Positions 1 through 10,373 are shown, counted from the first letter of the stretch. The stretch is 64,000 bases of DNA from Leptospira hartskeerlii (GCF_002811475.1 NZ_NPDL01000002.1:434001-498000); one strand, 5' to 3'. The notes: generated from the letters alone by a model not told the origin. Numbers and translations: made by a program.

Positions 1-38
1 TAGCAAGACCTCGGGCATTTTCTGTTTTTAGGGGTATC

Positions 39-2798
39 ATGAATTTTAAAAAAGTTTCCGAAGTCCGCAAAATCTTTTTGGATTATTTTAAGGAGAAGGG
101 CCATACAGTAGTTCCTTCTTCTTCTCTTTTACCTGCGGGAGATCCTACACTTCTATTCACTACTGCAGGAATGGTTCAGTTCAAGCCTTTGTTCACCGGT
201 GCAGTGGAACTTCCTTATACAAGAGCAACTTCTGCTCAAAAATGTCTTAGAACAACTGACTTGGAGAATGTCGGTAAAACCGAAAGGCACTGTACATTCT
301 TCGAAATGCTTGGAAACTTCAGCTTTGGAGATTATTTTAAAGAAGAAGCAATCGAATACGCATTGGATTGTTCCGTAAATTATCTTGGATTTCCTAAAGA
401 AAAGATCTGGATCACAGTATTCGAAAATGATGATGAAGCAGAGAAGATCTGGGTCTCCAAAGGTATTCCTAAGGATAGGATCACTCGTTTAGGTAAAAAA
501 GATAATTTCTGGGGACCGGCTGGAGATAGTGGTGCTTGCGGACCTTGTTCCGAGTTGTATTTGGACAGAGGACCTGAAAAGGCTTTTCCGGATTGTGGAG
601 TCAAATACGAGTGCAAGCCCGGTTGCGATTGCGATCGTTTTTTAGAATTTTGGAATATAGTATTCAACCAATTCAATCAGGACACCGAAGGCAATCTTCA
701 TCCGCTCAAACAAACCGGAATTGATACTGGCTCCGGATTGGAAAGAGTCGCTCTACTCTTGCAAGGAGTGGATTCGGTTTATGATACCGACGAACTTCGT
801 AGGATTATTACGGAAGTAGAAAAGATTTCCGGCAAAACTTATAACGAATCCACAAAAGTCCCGTTCAGAGTGATTACGGACCATATTCGTTCCGTGTTAT
901 TCACAGTGTCCGACGGGATCTATCCGGACAGAACAGGAAGAGGATACGTTATACGTCGCTTAATTCGTAGAGCGGTATTGTTTGCGCGAAAACTAGATTT
1001 GAGAGAACCTTTCTTACACAAGCTAGCCAGATCGGTGTGTGATATTTATAAAGAAAGATATCCCGATCTTGAAAAACATATCTCCTCAGTGGAAAGAACA
1101 CTTCTCGCAGAAGAGGAATTATTTCTCAAAACCTTAGAGATCGGTTTGGAAAAAATAGAAGTTCTGGTTTCCAAAACTAAGTCGGAAGGTTCCAGCACAT
1201 TCTCCGGAAAAGATAGCTTCTTACTTTATGGAACTTACGGATTCCCTGCGGAGATGACGGAAGAGATCGTAGCAGAACACGGCCTTTCTTTTGATAGAAA
1301 AGGTTTCGAAGAAGAATTGGAGAAAGACAGACAATCTTCTCGCGAGACTTGGAAAGCAAATAAGGTTTCCTTATTCACAGGGATCAAAACAGATAAGACC
1401 CGGTTTTTGGGTTACGATGTTTTAGAAGCTGAGTCGGATCTTAAATTTTTATTCTCAGATAATAAGCAAACTTCGGCGCTTAAAGAAGGTGAATCCGGAG
1501 TATTAGTATTTTCTTCCAGTCCATTCTATCCGGAAGGTGGGGGACAGGTTGGAGATATAGGATTCATTCGAAAAGGACAATCTGTCTTTAAGGTTTTGGA
1601 TACTCAAAAAGAGAATGATATCATTCTTCATATCGGAACTGTTCTTTCCGGAAGTTTCTCGGCCGGAGACAAGGCTATGTTGGAAGTGGAAAAGGAAAGA
1701 AGAGAAAGACTTAAATTCCATCACTCCGGAACTCACTTATTGAACGGAGCTCTTAGAAATCTTCTTGGAAATCATGTTCTTCAAAAAGGATCCATCGTTT
1801 CTCCTGAATATCTGCGTTTCGACTTCTCTCATCCAAGCCCTTTGAGTGCAGAAGAAATTCGTAATATAGAATCTTGGGTAAACGAAAGTATTGTCCGCCA
1901 TATTCCTGTGGATACTAAGGTGCTTCCGATAGAAGAAGCTAAGAAGACCGGAGCAGTCGCCGCCTTCGACGAAAAATACGGAGACAGTGTAAGGGTCCTT
2001 CAGATGGGAGATCGCTCCTTGGAATTCTGCGGCGGGACCCACGTTGGTAATACCGGAGATATCGGATACTTCTTCATTAAAAAAGAATCCAGCCCAGGTG
2101 CAGGAAATAGAAGGATAGAAGCAGTGGCAGGCCCTCTTGTTGTGGAAACCTTCCAAAACAGATTTGCAGAATTAACGGAAGCGGTCCAAAATTTGAATCT
2201 TAAGATCAAAGATGAGTTAGGGGCAGAAGGAAGTTCACTTTCCATCAAAACAATAATCCCAGGACCCGATGAGATCAGATCTTTGTTTGCATCCAAGGGG
2301 GCGGATGCCGTAGTTTCGCTTAGAGATCTTTCCGAAAAACTATCCGTAGAATTGGAAGAGACTCAATCCAAGTTTTTAAAAGAGAAGAAGAACAGAGAGT
2401 CCAGAGACTTCGAGAATAACCCCGAAGTGATCGCAAAAGTATTCGAAAATTCTAAAGTGATCGGATCTGTTAAAATTGTTTCTGCGATTTTTGAATCTAA
2501 GGATGCAAAGGCGTTAAAAGGACTTTCTGATAATATCAAAGTCAGAGAAAAAGAAATAGTGGCCATTCTTGCCAGCAAAAACACGGAAGATGCAAGTATC
2601 GTAATCACTTGTTCTTCTTCTTTGGTTGGAAAGATCCACTGCGGAGAACTAGTCAAAACTGCCTGTGAAATTTTAGGTGGAAAGGGCGGCGGAAAACCGG
2701 ATATGGCCCAAGGCGGAGGAAAAGAAGTTTCCAAAGTAGAAGAAGCAGTTCAGTCCGCATTAGAAAAGGCAAGTTCCAGTTTGAACGGGGGAAAATAA
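39..2798 (+). CDS. alaS: Alanyl-tRNA synthetase
   Basis: Cytoplasmic class II enzyme that charges tRNA(Ala) with alanine and edits mischarged Ser/Gly. The N-terminal catalytic core is clear (GDPTLLFTTAGMVQFKP, then TERHCTFFEMLGNFSFGDYF). The editing domain carries HHSGTHLLNGAL from about residue 561 and CGGTHVGNTGDIG at 664-676, which together supply the zinc ligands. The C-terminal part ends in the Gly-rich C-Ala segment GGKGGGKPDMAQGGG. At 919 residues it is a little longer than the usual ~875. The ATG follows an AGGGG ribosome site. The next gene begins one base after the stop, so the two are probably cotranscribed. The identification is secure. Confidence 0.98.
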   Translation: MNFKKVSEVRKIFLDYFKEKGHTVVPSSSLLPAGDPTLLFTTAGMVQFKPLFTGAVELPYTRATSAQKCLRTTDLENVGKTERHCTFFEMLGNFSFGDYFKEEAIEYALDCSVNYLGFPKEKIWITVFENDDEAEKIWVSKGIPKDRITRLGKKDNFWGPAGDSGACGPCSELYLDRGPEKAFPDCGVKYECKPGCDCDRFLEFWNIVFNQFNQDTEGNLHPLKQTGIDTGSGLERVALLLQGVDSVYDTDELRRIITEVEKISGKTYNESTKVPFRVITDHIRSVLFTVSDGIYPDRTGRGYVIRRLIRRAVLFARKLDLREPFLHKLARSVCDIYKERYPDLEKHISSVERTLLAEEELFLKTLEIGLEKIEVLVSKTKSEGSSTFSGKDSFLLYGTYGFPAEMTEEIVAEHGLSFDRKGFEEELEKDRQSSRETWKANKVSLFTGIKTDKTRFLGYDVLEAESDLKFLFSDNKQTSALKEGESGVLVFSSSPFYPEGGGQVGDIGFIRKGQSVFKVLDTQKENDIILHIGTVLSGSFSAGDKAMLEVEKERRERLKFHHSGTHLLNGALRNLLGNHVLQKGSIVSPEYLRFDFSHPSPLSAEEIRNIESWVNESIVRHIPVDTKVLPIEEAKKTGAVAAFDEKYGDSVRVLQMGDRSLEFCGGTHVGNTGDIGYFFIKKESSPGAGNRRIEAVAGPLVVETFQNRFAELTEAVQNLNLKIKDELGAEGSSLSIKTIIPGPDEIRSLFASKGADAVVSLRDLSEKLSVELEETQSKFLKEKKNRESRDFENNPEVIAKVFENSKVIGSVKIVSAIFESKDAKALKGLSDNIKVREKEIVAILASKNTEDASIVITCSSSLVGKIHCGELVKTACEILGGKGGGKPDMAQGGGKEVSKVEEAVQSALEKASSSLNGGK

Positions 2799-2799
2799 G

Positions 2800-3294
2800 A
2801 TGAGCGATCCATCATTTGATGTTGTTTCCGAGATAGATAGACCTGAATTACAAAACGCGGTTACTCAAGCGATTGCGGAAATCAAGAACAGATTCGACTT
2901 TAAAGGTTCCAAGTCGGAGATTAAACTGGAAGAAGAGAATCTGACTCTTATTTCCGATAACGAAGCAAAGTTGGAAAGTGTGATCGATGTCCTCATCAAC
3001 AAGATGGCTAAAAGAGGGCTTGGCCTAAAATCTTTCGATTTTAAATCAAAGTTAGAACCTGCTACCGGCAATACTGTTCGTATGAAAGTGAAAATACGTA
3101 ACGGTCTCGAAAAAGAACAGACTAAAGAAATCACTAAGATCGTAAAAGATTCTAAGTTAAAAGTGATCCCTACCATCATGGGAAATTGTGTCAGGATCCA
3201 AGGTAAGAAGAAGGACGATCTTCAAGAGATTATGAAACTCTTAAAATCTGCAGACCTTCCTTTTGACGTTCAATTCCAAAATTTTAAGGGTTAA
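2800..3294 (+). CDS. yajQ: YajQ family nucleotide (cyclic di-GMP)-binding protein
   Basis: Small cytoplasmic protein of the YajQ/UPF0234 family; some members bind cyclic di-GMP or nucleic acids. The N-terminus (SFDVVSEIDRPELQNAVTQA) and the internal NRFDFKGSKSEI segment are family signatures. At 164 residues it has the normal full length and two repeated alpha/beta halves. The GGGGGA ribosome site lies inside the last codons of alaS, so translation is probably coupled to it. Its cellular role in Leptospira cannot be read from sequence. Confidence 0.93.
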   Translation: MSDPSFDVVSEIDRPELQNAVTQAIAEIKNRFDFKGSKSEIKLEEENLTLISDNEAKLESVIDVLINKMAKRGLGLKSFDFKSKLEPATGNTVRMKVKIRNGLEKEQTKEITKIVKDSKLKVIPTIMGNCVRIQGKKKDDLQEIMKLLKSADLPFDVQFQNFKG

Positions 3295-3331
3295 TAAAAA
3301 CATTCGGAAACGATAAGGGTCTAATTTATAT

Positions 3332-3727
3332 ATGAAACGTTTTCTATATCTCGCAATTATTTCTATTTTTCTGATCTCAGGACTTTCGGCAGAAGAAGAA
3401 AACCCGATCAAATTCAAGATAGAAAAATCCTCACCTTCCGGTTATCTTTTAAAGGTCGTTTATCCTGAAAATTTCGGGGTCCAAAGAGAAGCTCCGCATC
3501 GTATCTTGCTCAATCCCGGGTCCGGATTAAAAGTTGTTTCTGCAGATTTAAAGTTGAAAGGTAAGACTTCTGTCCGCAAAAAAGAATATTTCGAATCTGT
3601 AGAACCTATGCAATTGAAATTAGAAGGAAAAGGTGAGTTGGAAATTCACGCAAAAATTTTCTACTGCGATTATAACAGGAATATTTGTATTCCTGGAAAG
3701 ATATTACAAAAAGAAATTATACAATAA
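3332..3727 (+). CDS. Small periplasmic protein with a Cys pair, possibly DsbD N-domain-like
   Basis: A 131-residue secreted protein with a clear Sec signal peptide (KRFLYLAIISIFLISGLSAEE, cleavage after the Ala). The mature part looks all-beta. It ends in FYCDYNRNICIPGKI, a Cys pair six residues apart followed by Pro, which resembles the C-x5-C-Y-P-P end of the immunoglobulin-like DsbD alpha domain. That fold assignment is inference, since the similarity is short. It lies 37 bases after yajQ in the same direction and is closed by a strong terminator, so it is the last gene of this transcription unit. It could instead be an unrelated Leptospira-specific protein. Confidence 0.8.
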   Translation: MKRFLYLAIISIFLISGLSAEEENPIKFKIEKSSPSGYLLKVVYPENFGVQREAPHRILLNPGSGLKVVSADLKLKGKTSVRKKEYFESVEPMQLKLEGKGELEIHAKIFYCDYNRNICIPGKILQKEIIQ

Positions 3728-3747
3728 CCGAATATTGTTTCGATGTG

Positions 3748-3773
3748 AAAAAAGCGGCCGAGGCCGCTTTTTT
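3748..3773. terminator. Bidirectional intrinsic terminator
   Basis: AAAAAAGCGGCC-GA-GGCCGCTTTTTT is a perfect inverted repeat: a 6-bp GC core extended by A6/T6. It sits between converging genes and has a T-run in both orientations, so it should stop transcription from both sides. Confidence 0.9.
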
Positions 3774-3833
3774 ATGTGAATCTATTTTAAGAGATAAACG
3801 TTGTAGGATTTCCTGTATACGCAGGATTTCAAA

Positions 3834-4253
3834 TCATTTCTTAATTTCTATCTTCAGATCCGGTTGAGATACGTGAAATAGATAGTATGTCTTTCCGTTG
3901 ATCGGTTTAGAAACTTTTACGATCTTACCTTTTGAGTCTACTAACTCTTTCAGGAATTTACGGTCAGTAGCGCGGAATGAATCTCCCTTCTCCGCTATAA
4001 AAAGATTTAAGGCTCTTTTTTTGGCTAGATCTAATGCCTCGCCTTCATTGCTATCCAGGGAAGATACAACAACTTGGTAAGTAGAAGAGCTAATGAAACC
4101 TTCGGTTGCTTTTACAAATTGGTCGTCTTCGGTGGGAGCGGATTCCTCCACTACATTCTTCGGAGTTTCTTTTTTAGGCTCTTCCGTTTGCGGTGTTTTA
4201 CATACTGAAATGAGTGAAACGACGAGTAACGTAAAAATCGTTTTTATATGCAT
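3834..4253 (-). CDS. Small lipoprotein, unknown function
   Basis: A 139-residue protein. Its signal peptide (IKTIFTLLVVSLISVCK) ends in a lipobox-like LISVC, followed by a charged Glu/Lys/Pro linker. The mature domain (about residues 45-139) contains SSTYQVVVSSLDSNEGEALDLAKKRALNLFI, a pattern seen in small envelope lipoproteins that share an LPP20-like fold; that fold link is inference. The next upstream minus-strand gene also has the phrase YFQVVV and a set of repeated Lys/Arg/Ala positions, so the two may be divergent paralogues in one operon (gap 17 bases). Confidence 0.8.
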   Translation of the reverse strand: MHIKTIFTLLVVSLISVCKTPQTEEPKKETPKNVVEESAPTEDDQFVKATEGFISSSTYQVVVSSLDSNEGEALDLAKKRALNLFIAEKGDSFRATDRKFLKELVDSKGKIVKVSKPINGKTYYLFHVSQPDLKIEIKK

Positions 4254-4270
4254 AGCGTTAGATTCCTTTG

Positions 4271-4891
4271 TTATGGAATTATTTTAGATTCTAAGGTTCG
4301 CTTTAGTAAGTCCGCATCCACAACCCTAAAAACGAAAGTACAACTCTTAGGGTCGCTATAATCTTCTCTGTATAAGAACAGTTTATCTAAAAGCCAAGCG
4401 AAAGAAGCTCGGTAAGTTAGATAATCAGCATTTACGATTTCCGTCTTCTTCTTTTCTTTTTTTTCTTCCGGAGAATCGTCCTCAGCCGGCGTCTGTATAT
4501 TTTGGGTCGCGATAGAAGCAGCACCCATAGGAGAATTAGACTTGGTCCGAACCGCTTGGGGTGGTCCAGGAAGAGGCTCATACTTTGGAACTGTAGAATT
4601 GACTCCGACCCCGATCCAAGTTTTTCTTTCTTCCGAGACCTGGGCTAATAACAAGTTCACCGACATCTCGTCTCTTTTTCGGATCGCTCTCGCTTTACAA
4701 TCTTCTCTCAATAGTATTAGGGGTTTTTCTTGGTTTGGGACTGGAACTGTCACCACTACTTGGAAGTAATCGTGGGAAATAAAACCTGAATCGCTTACAT
4801 TATCCCAAACCTTTCTTCTATATTCCGGATCTGCTGGTTCGCAATACCCTAAAAAAAAAGTCAGGAATAAGACCGACAAAACCCGCAACAT
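4271..4891 (-). CDS. Lipoprotein, unknown function
   Basis: Starting at the internal ATG gives a clean lipoprotein signal, LRVLSVLFLTFFLGYCEP, with lipobox LGYC; an AGGA ribosome site lies just upstream. A longer reading frame upstream would add 23 residues that spoil the signal peptide, so I reject it. The mature protein of about 190 residues has SHDYFQVVVTVPVPNQEKPL, an acidic/basic EEKKEKKK linker, and a C-terminal stretch SCTFVFRVVDADLLKRTLESK. It shares the YFQVVV...CKARAIRKRDEMSVNLLLA layout with the neighbouring lipoprotein downstream. No function is recognised. It is divergent from the peptidase gene on the plus strand. Confidence 0.78.
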   Translation of the reverse strand: MLRVLSVLFLTFFLGYCEPADPEYRRKVWDNVSDSGFISHDYFQVVVTVPVPNQEKPLILLREDCKARAIRKRDEMSVNLLLAQVSEERKTWIGVGVNSTVPKYEPLPGPPQAVRTKSNSPMGAASIATQNIQTPAEDDSPEEKKEKKKTEIVNADYLTYRASFAWLLDKLFLYREDYSDPKSCTFVFRVVDADLLKRTLESKIIP

Positions 4892-4977
4892 AGTTCCTAG
4901 TTTAAAGCTCCCCTGTACAAAAACCAGCGGGATTTTTTCTAGGTAATATCTGGACAACATAACTTTTAGAGGAAATC

Positions 4978-6564
4978 TTGTTGGTTATGTGGGAATATCT
5001 TTCCAAGTCAGTCATTTCTCGTTTCAGCTTTTTGTTTTTTACTCTTTGTTTATTTATTAACGTCGAAGCTTCCGCTAACGAAGACATCTTCTCAGAGATC
5101 CGAACTACTTTGGAGTCCAGAGTTAGGAAGGTGACTTTGAAGAATGGGATCAGGCTTCTCATGATGAAGAGGGCAGATTCTCCTACTGTTGCAGTTTATA
5201 CCAAATTTTTAGTGGGAGCTGCGGATGAAACTCCTGAGATTGCGGGCACAGCCCACCTTTTAGAGCATATGCTTTTTAAAGGTACGAAGAATATCGGGGT
5301 TACTGACGCTCAAAAAGAAAAAGTATACCTGGATCAGATCCGTGTTTGGGGAAAACGTTTAGATTCTTATCGTTTACAAGAAAGAGAATTGGCTGTTAAA
5401 GGGGAGCCCGTTCCTGAAAAACTGATCAAAGATAAAAATATTTTAGAGATCAGATTCAAAAATCTGTTGGAGCTCCATCGTAAATTCGTGGTTTCCAATG
5501 AAGACTCTTATATTTACGAGAAGAATGGCGGCACAGGTTTTAACGCGTATACCACAAACGATGTTACTAATTATCAAATCCTTCTTCCTGCAAATAGATT
5601 AGAGATTTGGGCAAAACTGGAATCTGATAGATTAAAAGATCCTATATTAAGAGAATATTATACGGAAAGGGATGTTGTCCTGGAAGAACGCAGGATGAGA
5701 GTGGAAAACCAAGGAATGGGTATCTTAAGAGAAAAGTTTTTAGGGGCGGCGTTCCCGAAACATTCTTATGGAATGCCTGTGATAGGTTACGAATCCAATC
5801 TTCCTTTTTTGGACATTGATAAAACGGAAGAATTTTTCAGAAAGAATTATAGACCCCATAAAATGGCGATCGGGATCGTAGGAGATCTGGATTTCGATAA
5901 GACCGAAAAACTAGTTAGGAAATATTTTGAAGATATTCCGGATGGGCCTTCTCCTAAACTTTCTCATGAGCCGGAAAGTTTTGATCATGAAACCAGAAGA
6001 GTGAGCGTAAAACATTCTTCCGGGCCTATGAAGGTGATGGGTTGGTTGACTCCTGCTTCTCCTCATCCTGATAAACCTGTTTTTGAATTGATAGACGCGA
6101 TCTTATCTCAGGGAGAAACCGGGAGACTGTATAAGAGATTGGTACTAAGGGATAAACTTGCACAAAGAGTTGCTTGTTGGACCGGAGAACCAGGCGAAAG
6201 ATACGCGAATCTTTTCGCGGTCTATGTGACGAATGTAAGAGGTGCCGACCCGGATAAGATTGAATCTTCTATCTTGGAAGAAATTGAAACTCTCAAAAAA
6301 GAGCCAGTTACCGAAGAAGAATTAGCGAAGATCAAAAATCAGATCGTTGCGGATTATATTCGAGGTTTAAACAGTAATTCTAAACTTGCGGACGTTCTTA
6401 CTTATTACGAATTAGTCGCGGGGGATTGGACTGAAATTTTCGACGATTACGCACGTTTGGATAGAGTCACTCCGGAAGATATTATGAGAGTGGCTCAGAA
6501 ATATTTCACGCCTAGAAATTTGACTGTGGGCGATCTGATCAATTCAGACGGAGAGAAAAAATGA
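4978..6564 (+). CDS. M16 family zinc metallopeptidase, catalytically intact
   Basis: Secreted or periplasmic pitrilysin-type (M16B) peptidase. After a signal-like segment (SRFSFLFFTLCLFINVEASA) comes the inverted zinc motif HLLEH near residues 93-97 in HLLEHMLFKGTKN. The third ligand Glu is likely in VVLEERRMRVEN. A 60-70 residue insertion lies between the motif and the usual GGTGFNAYTTNDVTNY segment. The second half carries the SQGETGRLYKRLV and LAQRVACWTG segments of the M16 C-terminal fold. The start is uncertain: TTG close to GAGGAAA is used here, but an ATG nine bases later is possible. It overlaps the next gene by ATGA, typical of a coupled M16 pair. Confidence 0.93.
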   Translation: MLVMWEYLSKSVISRFSFLFFTLCLFINVEASANEDIFSEIRTTLESRVRKVTLKNGIRLLMMKRADSPTVAVYTKFLVGAADETPEIAGTAHLLEHMLFKGTKNIGVTDAQKEKVYLDQIRVWGKRLDSYRLQERELAVKGEPVPEKLIKDKNILEIRFKNLLELHRKFVVSNEDSYIYEKNGGTGFNAYTTNDVTNYQILLPANRLEIWAKLESDRLKDPILREYYTERDVVLEERRMRVENQGMGILREKFLGAAFPKHSYGMPVIGYESNLPFLDIDKTEEFFRKNYRPHKMAIGIVGDLDFDKTEKLVRKYFEDIPDGPSPKLSHEPESFDHETRRVSVKHSSGPMKVMGWLTPASPHPDKPVFELIDAILSQGETGRLYKRLVLRDKLAQRVACWTGEPGERYANLFAVYVTNVRGADPDKIESSILEEIETLKKEPVTEEELAKIKNQIVADYIRGLNSNSKLADVLTYYELVAGDWTEIFDDYARLDRVTPEDIMRVAQKYFTPRNLTVGDLINSDGEKK

Positions 6565-7994
6565 ATATTATAAAAAGATTAACTATTTCTGCCGTTGTTT
6601 TTTTATTCGCTTTTGTTAGCCTCGAGGCTGCTCCGGGAGATTTTGTAAAGGACGTAAAGATCCCAGCTTTAGAATTCCATTTTCCTGAGATTAAGGAAAT
6701 CGGCAAGGATCCGAATACTCGAATTTTATATTTGGAAAACTCCGAGTTTCCGATCAAAACTCTGGAGATTACATTTTACTCGGGACCCGATTTTTATACT
6801 AAAACACCTTTTGAGTTAGTGGAAATTTTTCCAGAAGCTTGGAAGAAGGGAGGCACAAACTCTCATCCCGGTGAAAGTTTTGCGGAAGTCTGGGAATCTT
6901 ACGGTTCTAAGCTGAGAGTGGACTCCGATCTGGACACAGTAACTTTGACATTCTCCTGGCTTTCCAGATACGACCAAGAGTCCAAGGCATTGATCTCCGA
7001 GTTTTTAAAACAACCTCTCTTTGGAAAAGAAGCGTTCGAGCTCGCAAGATTACAATTGGGCGAACAGATTAAGAGAAGAAACGATAATATAGTAGGACTC
7101 GCTTTTAGAAAGGCAAACGAGCTTGTTTACCATGGAAAAGTAAAAGGAAAAACTCTTTCCTTATCCGCGTTAGAGCAATTAAAAGAAGAAGATCTGGAAG
7201 AATATTATAAAAATCAATTATTAAGTTCCAGACGTTCCATCTTGGTAAGCGGTAAATGGAACCAGGAAGAGATTCCTCAGTTTTTAGGAGATATTTTGCC
7301 TACATTCTCGGGAACACCTATAATTGAATCCCAAGGCTCCAGTCCGGAAGAATTGAATAAAAATCTAAAACAAAAAGAGATCAAAAATCTGATCGTAGAT
7401 AAGGCAAATACACAAAACGTAGTCTTGTTTTTAGGTGTAGGTCCTGCTCATAACGATAAAGACTTTTATGCAGTCCAAGTTTTGAATTATTTAGTCGGGG
7501 GTGGAGGTTTTACTTCCTACTTTATGAGTAAGATCCGCTCGGATAAGGGGCTTGCTTACTCTTCTTCCAGTCATCCAGTGTTTGAAAAAGATCATTCTGT
7601 GATCTACTTTTTTACTCAGACGAAATCCCAAAGTACCACGGAAGTTTATAATCTTATGGGAGAAATTTTGGGAGATTCTACATTCGCTAATATCAGTGAA
7701 GATGAATTAAAAAATGCAAAAGAGGCTATTTTAAATAAGTTTATCTTCTTATTTACCGACTCTGTGGAAATTCTGCGCAACGAAGTCCGATTCAGAGAAC
7801 ATAAAATGCCTACGGATTATCTTAAGAATTATAGGGATAAAATCCAGAATGTCTCTCTTGCGGATTTGAGAAGAGTGGGTAAAATGTATTTTAGAAGAGA
7901 TAAACTCACTGCAGTGATCTCAGGACCGAAATCTTCCGTCTCTTCCGACCTGCCTGGACAAAAAACGATCGGTCCGGAAGATCCTATTCCGTAA
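6561..7994 (+). CDS. M16 family peptidase-like protein, inactive partner
   Basis: A 477-residue secreted protein (signal [18 protein letters not shown]) with the M16 fold but no HxxEH zinc motif; the equivalent stretch reads [15 protein letters not shown]. The C-terminal half keeps [23 protein letters not shown], the Arg/Tyr motif that inactive partners contribute to substrate binding in heterodimeric M16 enzymes. With the intact peptidase immediately upstream (4-base overlap), the pair most likely forms one alpha/beta heterodimer in the periplasm. The substrate is unknown. The family assignment is firm; heterodimer formation is inference. Confidence 0.92.
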   Translation: MNIIKRLTISAVVFLFAFVSLEAAPGDFVKDVKIPALEFHFPEIKEIGKDPNTRILYLENSEFPIKTLEITFYSGPDFYTKTPFELVEIFPEAWKKGGTNSHPGESFAEVWESYGSKLRVDSDLDTVTLTFSWLSRYDQESKALISEFLKQPLFGKEAFELARLQLGEQIKRRNDNIVGLAFRKANELVYHGKVKGKTLSLSALEQLKEEDLEEYYKNQLLSSRRSILVSGKWNQEEIPQFLGDILPTFSGTPIIESQGSSPEELNKNLKQKEIKNLIVDKANTQNVVLFLGVGPAHNDKDFYAVQVLNYLVGGGGFTSYFMSKIRSDKGLAYSSSSHPVFEKDHSVIYFFTQTKSQSTTEVYNLMGEILGDSTFANISEDELKNAKEAILNKFIFLFTDSVEILRNEVRFREHKMPTDYLKNYRDKIQNVSLADLRRVGKMYFRRDKLTAVISGPKSSVSSDLPGQKTIGPEDPIP

Positions 7995-8824
7995 TGGATT
8001 GTAAATTCGAACATAGAGGATATTTATTCGAAGGAATTTCAGAGGGAGGAATTCGTACCTCCGTTGTCATGCCTCGTTTAAGTTTGATGTTCGATATAGG
8101 ACACCAAAATCCGAATCGTATCAATATAGAAAGATTATTATTGACCCATGCACATTTGGATCATTCTGCCGGGCTTCCTTATTATATTTCTCAAAGGTCC
8201 TTACGTAAATTAGGGCCTCCTAAAATTTATCTTCCTAAAACTTTAGAAGCTCCTATGAGGGAGATTTTATCACTCTACTCCAAGATTGAGGATTTTTCCT
8301 ACCACTATGAAATGAAAGGGTTGGAAGAAGGAGAAGAGATCGAGATAGATGCATACCATTTTTTTAAAGCTTGGAAAACATTCCATAGAGTGGATTCGCA
8401 AGGTTATACGATCTACGAAAGAAAGAAAAAGTTGAGATCCGAATTTGCGGGATTAGATCGAAATGACCTTTTAAAAAAGAAAGAAGAAGGGATTGAGATC
8501 AACGAAGTTCATTCTAAACCCGTGGTCAGCTTTTCCGGAGATACTAAGATCGAATACGTTCTTTCTCATAAGGATGTTGCTGAATCCGAGATCCTATTTT
8601 TAGAATGTACTTATATAGATCATGAAAGAAACATAGAAGATGCCAGAGAGTGGGGACATATACATCTGGATGAGATCTTACATCATCTTTCTTCCTTTAA
8701 AAATGAAAAAATAGTCCTTATACATTTTTCAAAACGTTACCCTCCTTCCTATATTCGGAAAATATTATATAAAAAAACCCCTCCTTCGGAAAGGGATAGG
8801 ATACATCTTTTCCTTCCGGATTAA
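7994..8824 (+). CDS. Metallo-beta-lactamase-fold hydrolase, RNase Z-like
   Basis: A 276-residue cytoplasmic protein with the MBL dizinc motif [12 protein letters not shown] (His52, His54, Asp56, His57). A distal [12 protein letters not shown] supplies a metal-binding Asp, and GHIHLDE plus LIHFSKRY supply the final histidines. The layout SGDT...LECTY...H.HL.E...IHFS resembles RNase Z/ElaC-type tRNA 3'-processing nucleases, but the exosite arm is not evident, so I do not call it rnz. The start codon shares its A with the stop of the upstream peptidase gene (TAATG), implying coupled translation. Confidence 0.85.
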   Translation: MDCKFEHRGYLFEGISEGGIRTSVVMPRLSLMFDIGHQNPNRINIERLLLTHAHLDHSAGLPYYISQRSLRKLGPPKIYLPKTLEAPMREILSLYSKIEDFSYHYEMKGLEEGEEIEIDAYHFFKAWKTFHRVDSQGYTIYERKKKLRSEFAGLDRNDLLKKKEEGIEINEVHSKPVVSFSGDTKIEYVLSHKDVAESEILFLECTYIDHERNIEDAREWGHIHLDEILHHLSSFKNEKIVLIHFSKRYPPSYIRKILYKKTPPSERDRIHLFLPD

Positions 8825-8827
8825 TTT

Positions 8828-9514
8828 ATGGCTTCTCAAAATCCGAAACAGAAATACGGGACTTCTATTTATAAGGAAGGATTGGAAGATTGGATCCATT
8901 CCGAGCTGGTAAAACGTCCTTATGATTGGTTGGAGAGTCTTGAGAAGAAGGCCGCTCAAGATAAGTTTCCCGTTTTGACACCGGCTTCCGGGGCAGTTCT
9001 CGCATTTTTGGCTTCTTCTTGGGATCCTGATGTAGTTTTGGAATTGGGTACAGGTTATGGGATTTCTTTATTCTGGCTCTTATCCGCAGTTCGCAAGGAT
9101 ACAAGACTCCAAACTGTAGATAGAGAAGCAGACTTTATAAAAGTTGCGAAAGAATTTTTTGCCAAACTGGAGCCGGACTCTAATAGAGTTGAATTTACGA
9201 ATGCAGACTGTTCTGAGATCGCAAAAGAGTTTTTGGAAACTTCTTCTTTGGGCCAAAAAGAACTGATGTTTGTGGACTGCGACAAGGTCCGTTACCCGGA
9301 AATTTTGGAAATGATCTTGGAAAAAGGCATGAGCAGAAATCTAAGAGTGATCTACGATAATGTTCTCTGGCACGGAAGGATCGCAGATCCTGAAAACCAA
9401 GCTCCTTCTGACCTAGCGGTGCGCAAATTATGGTCACTAATCAAAAATTCTAAGATAGAATACACCTTATTCCCTGTCGGTGACGGAATATTATGTTTCG
9501 ATTTTAGGCAATAA
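8828..9514 (+). CDS. SAM-dependent O-methyltransferase-like protein
   Basis: A 228-residue class I methyltransferase. Motif I is VLELGTGYGISLFWLL, followed by an acidic residue in LQTVDREAD, then VEFTNAD and LMFVDCDKVRYPEIL. The RVIYDNVLWHGRIADP stretch strongly resembles the DNVLWxGxVADP segment of the catechol/caffeoyl-CoA O-methyltransferase-like family (Methyltransf_3). The methyl acceptor is unknown. It starts four bases after the MBL-fold gene and lies in the same co-oriented group as the M16 pair. Confidence 0.9.
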   Translation: MASQNPKQKYGTSIYKEGLEDWIHSELVKRPYDWLESLEKKAAQDKFPVLTPASGAVLAFLASSWDPDVVLELGTGYGISLFWLLSAVRKDTRLQTVDREADFIKVAKEFFAKLEPDSNRVEFTNADCSEIAKEFLETSSLGQKELMFVDCDKVRYPEILEMILEKGMSRNLRVIYDNVLWHGRIADPENQAPSDLAVRKLWSLIKNSKIEYTLFPVGDGILCFDFRQ

Positions 9515-9568
9515 AAAGCTTGTTTGCTTCTTAAGCGTTGTGTTATATTACCGCGAAGGGTCGATCAC

Positions 9569-10324
9569 ATGACAAAAATTTCTTTCCCTCGGATCGTCGC
9601 GGTTCTTGCGGCATTCTTCTTAATTTCGTACGGCGTAACTGCACAAAATAAACCTACAAGTAATGACGGTAAGGGTTCTGCCTTGGCCAACGCGGCCGAA
9701 GATCCTAAATACCAGGGAGATTATTTGGAGGAATTCCATTTTGCTCGGACTATAGATTCCACTCAGAACAAGATCAAAGGTGATTTAGGTGCCTTAGAGG
9801 TGGTTGTAAAAAATTTCGGATCTCAGGTCCAGAATTCCCAACAGGACTTCGATACGATTTGGAAAAAATACAACGAAGCTTATCGATATTCTTTAATGCG
9901 CAAGTATGTTGTTGCCGGCCGCAAGATGAAAGAAACGGAAGACGAGACCAACAAACTGTACGGAAAATTCTCCGATCTATATAACCAAAAAGTGGATCAG
10001 TTATTGGGAGAATGTGCTGATGCAATCGTTTCCATAGAGCAAAAGTCCGGGCCTGGCGCTGCAGCGAAAGGATATGCAGGAAGAGAAGTTTCCAATAACC
10101 AGCATAAACTTCAGATCGCTTACTACCAATTCATCCAAGCGGAGAAGATGAGAAGGGACTCCAGATTTAAGGACAGCCTCATGCATCTTAGGATCGCGAA
10201 AGAATACGGAATTTCTATCCTCAGCAAATTAAAAACTGAAGAGGAAAGTAAGAATGTCCGGGAGAAATATAAAATAGATCTGAGCGATAACCGCAATATG
10301 GTGTACGCAGAGACCAAACTTTAA
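9569..10324 (+). CDS. Secreted coiled-coil protein, unknown function
   Basis: The ATG preceded by GAAGGG at 8 bases gives a good signal peptide ([21 protein letters not shown]); a longer frame upstream adds 15 residues that do not look secretory. The mature protein of about 225 residues is strongly helical and charged: [53 protein letters not shown] helices. That suggests a periplasmic helical bundle. I recognise no family. The stop is followed by a 100-base gap with a hairpin before the amidase gene. Confidence 0.8.
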   Translation: MTKISFPRIVAVLAAFFLISYGVTAQNKPTSNDGKGSALANAAEDPKYQGDYLEEFHFARTIDSTQNKIKGDLGALEVVVKNFGSQVQNSQQDFDTIWKKYNEAYRYSLMRKYVVAGRKMKETEDETNKLYGKFSDLYNQKVDQLLGECADAIVSIEQKSGPGAAAKGYAGREVSNNQHKLQIAYYQFIQAEKMRRDSRFKDSLMHLRIAKEYGISILSKLKTEEESKNVREKYKIDLSDNRNMVYAETKL

Positions 10325-10373
10325 AAATTTTCCGGAGGGAAAACATTCGGATTCCTTCCTTGACGTATCACAT

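Noticed and set aside
1737..2734. Long minus-strand open frames opposite alaS
   Set aside because: They are antisense shadows of a well-conserved gene, with no ribosome sites and no recognisable protein features.
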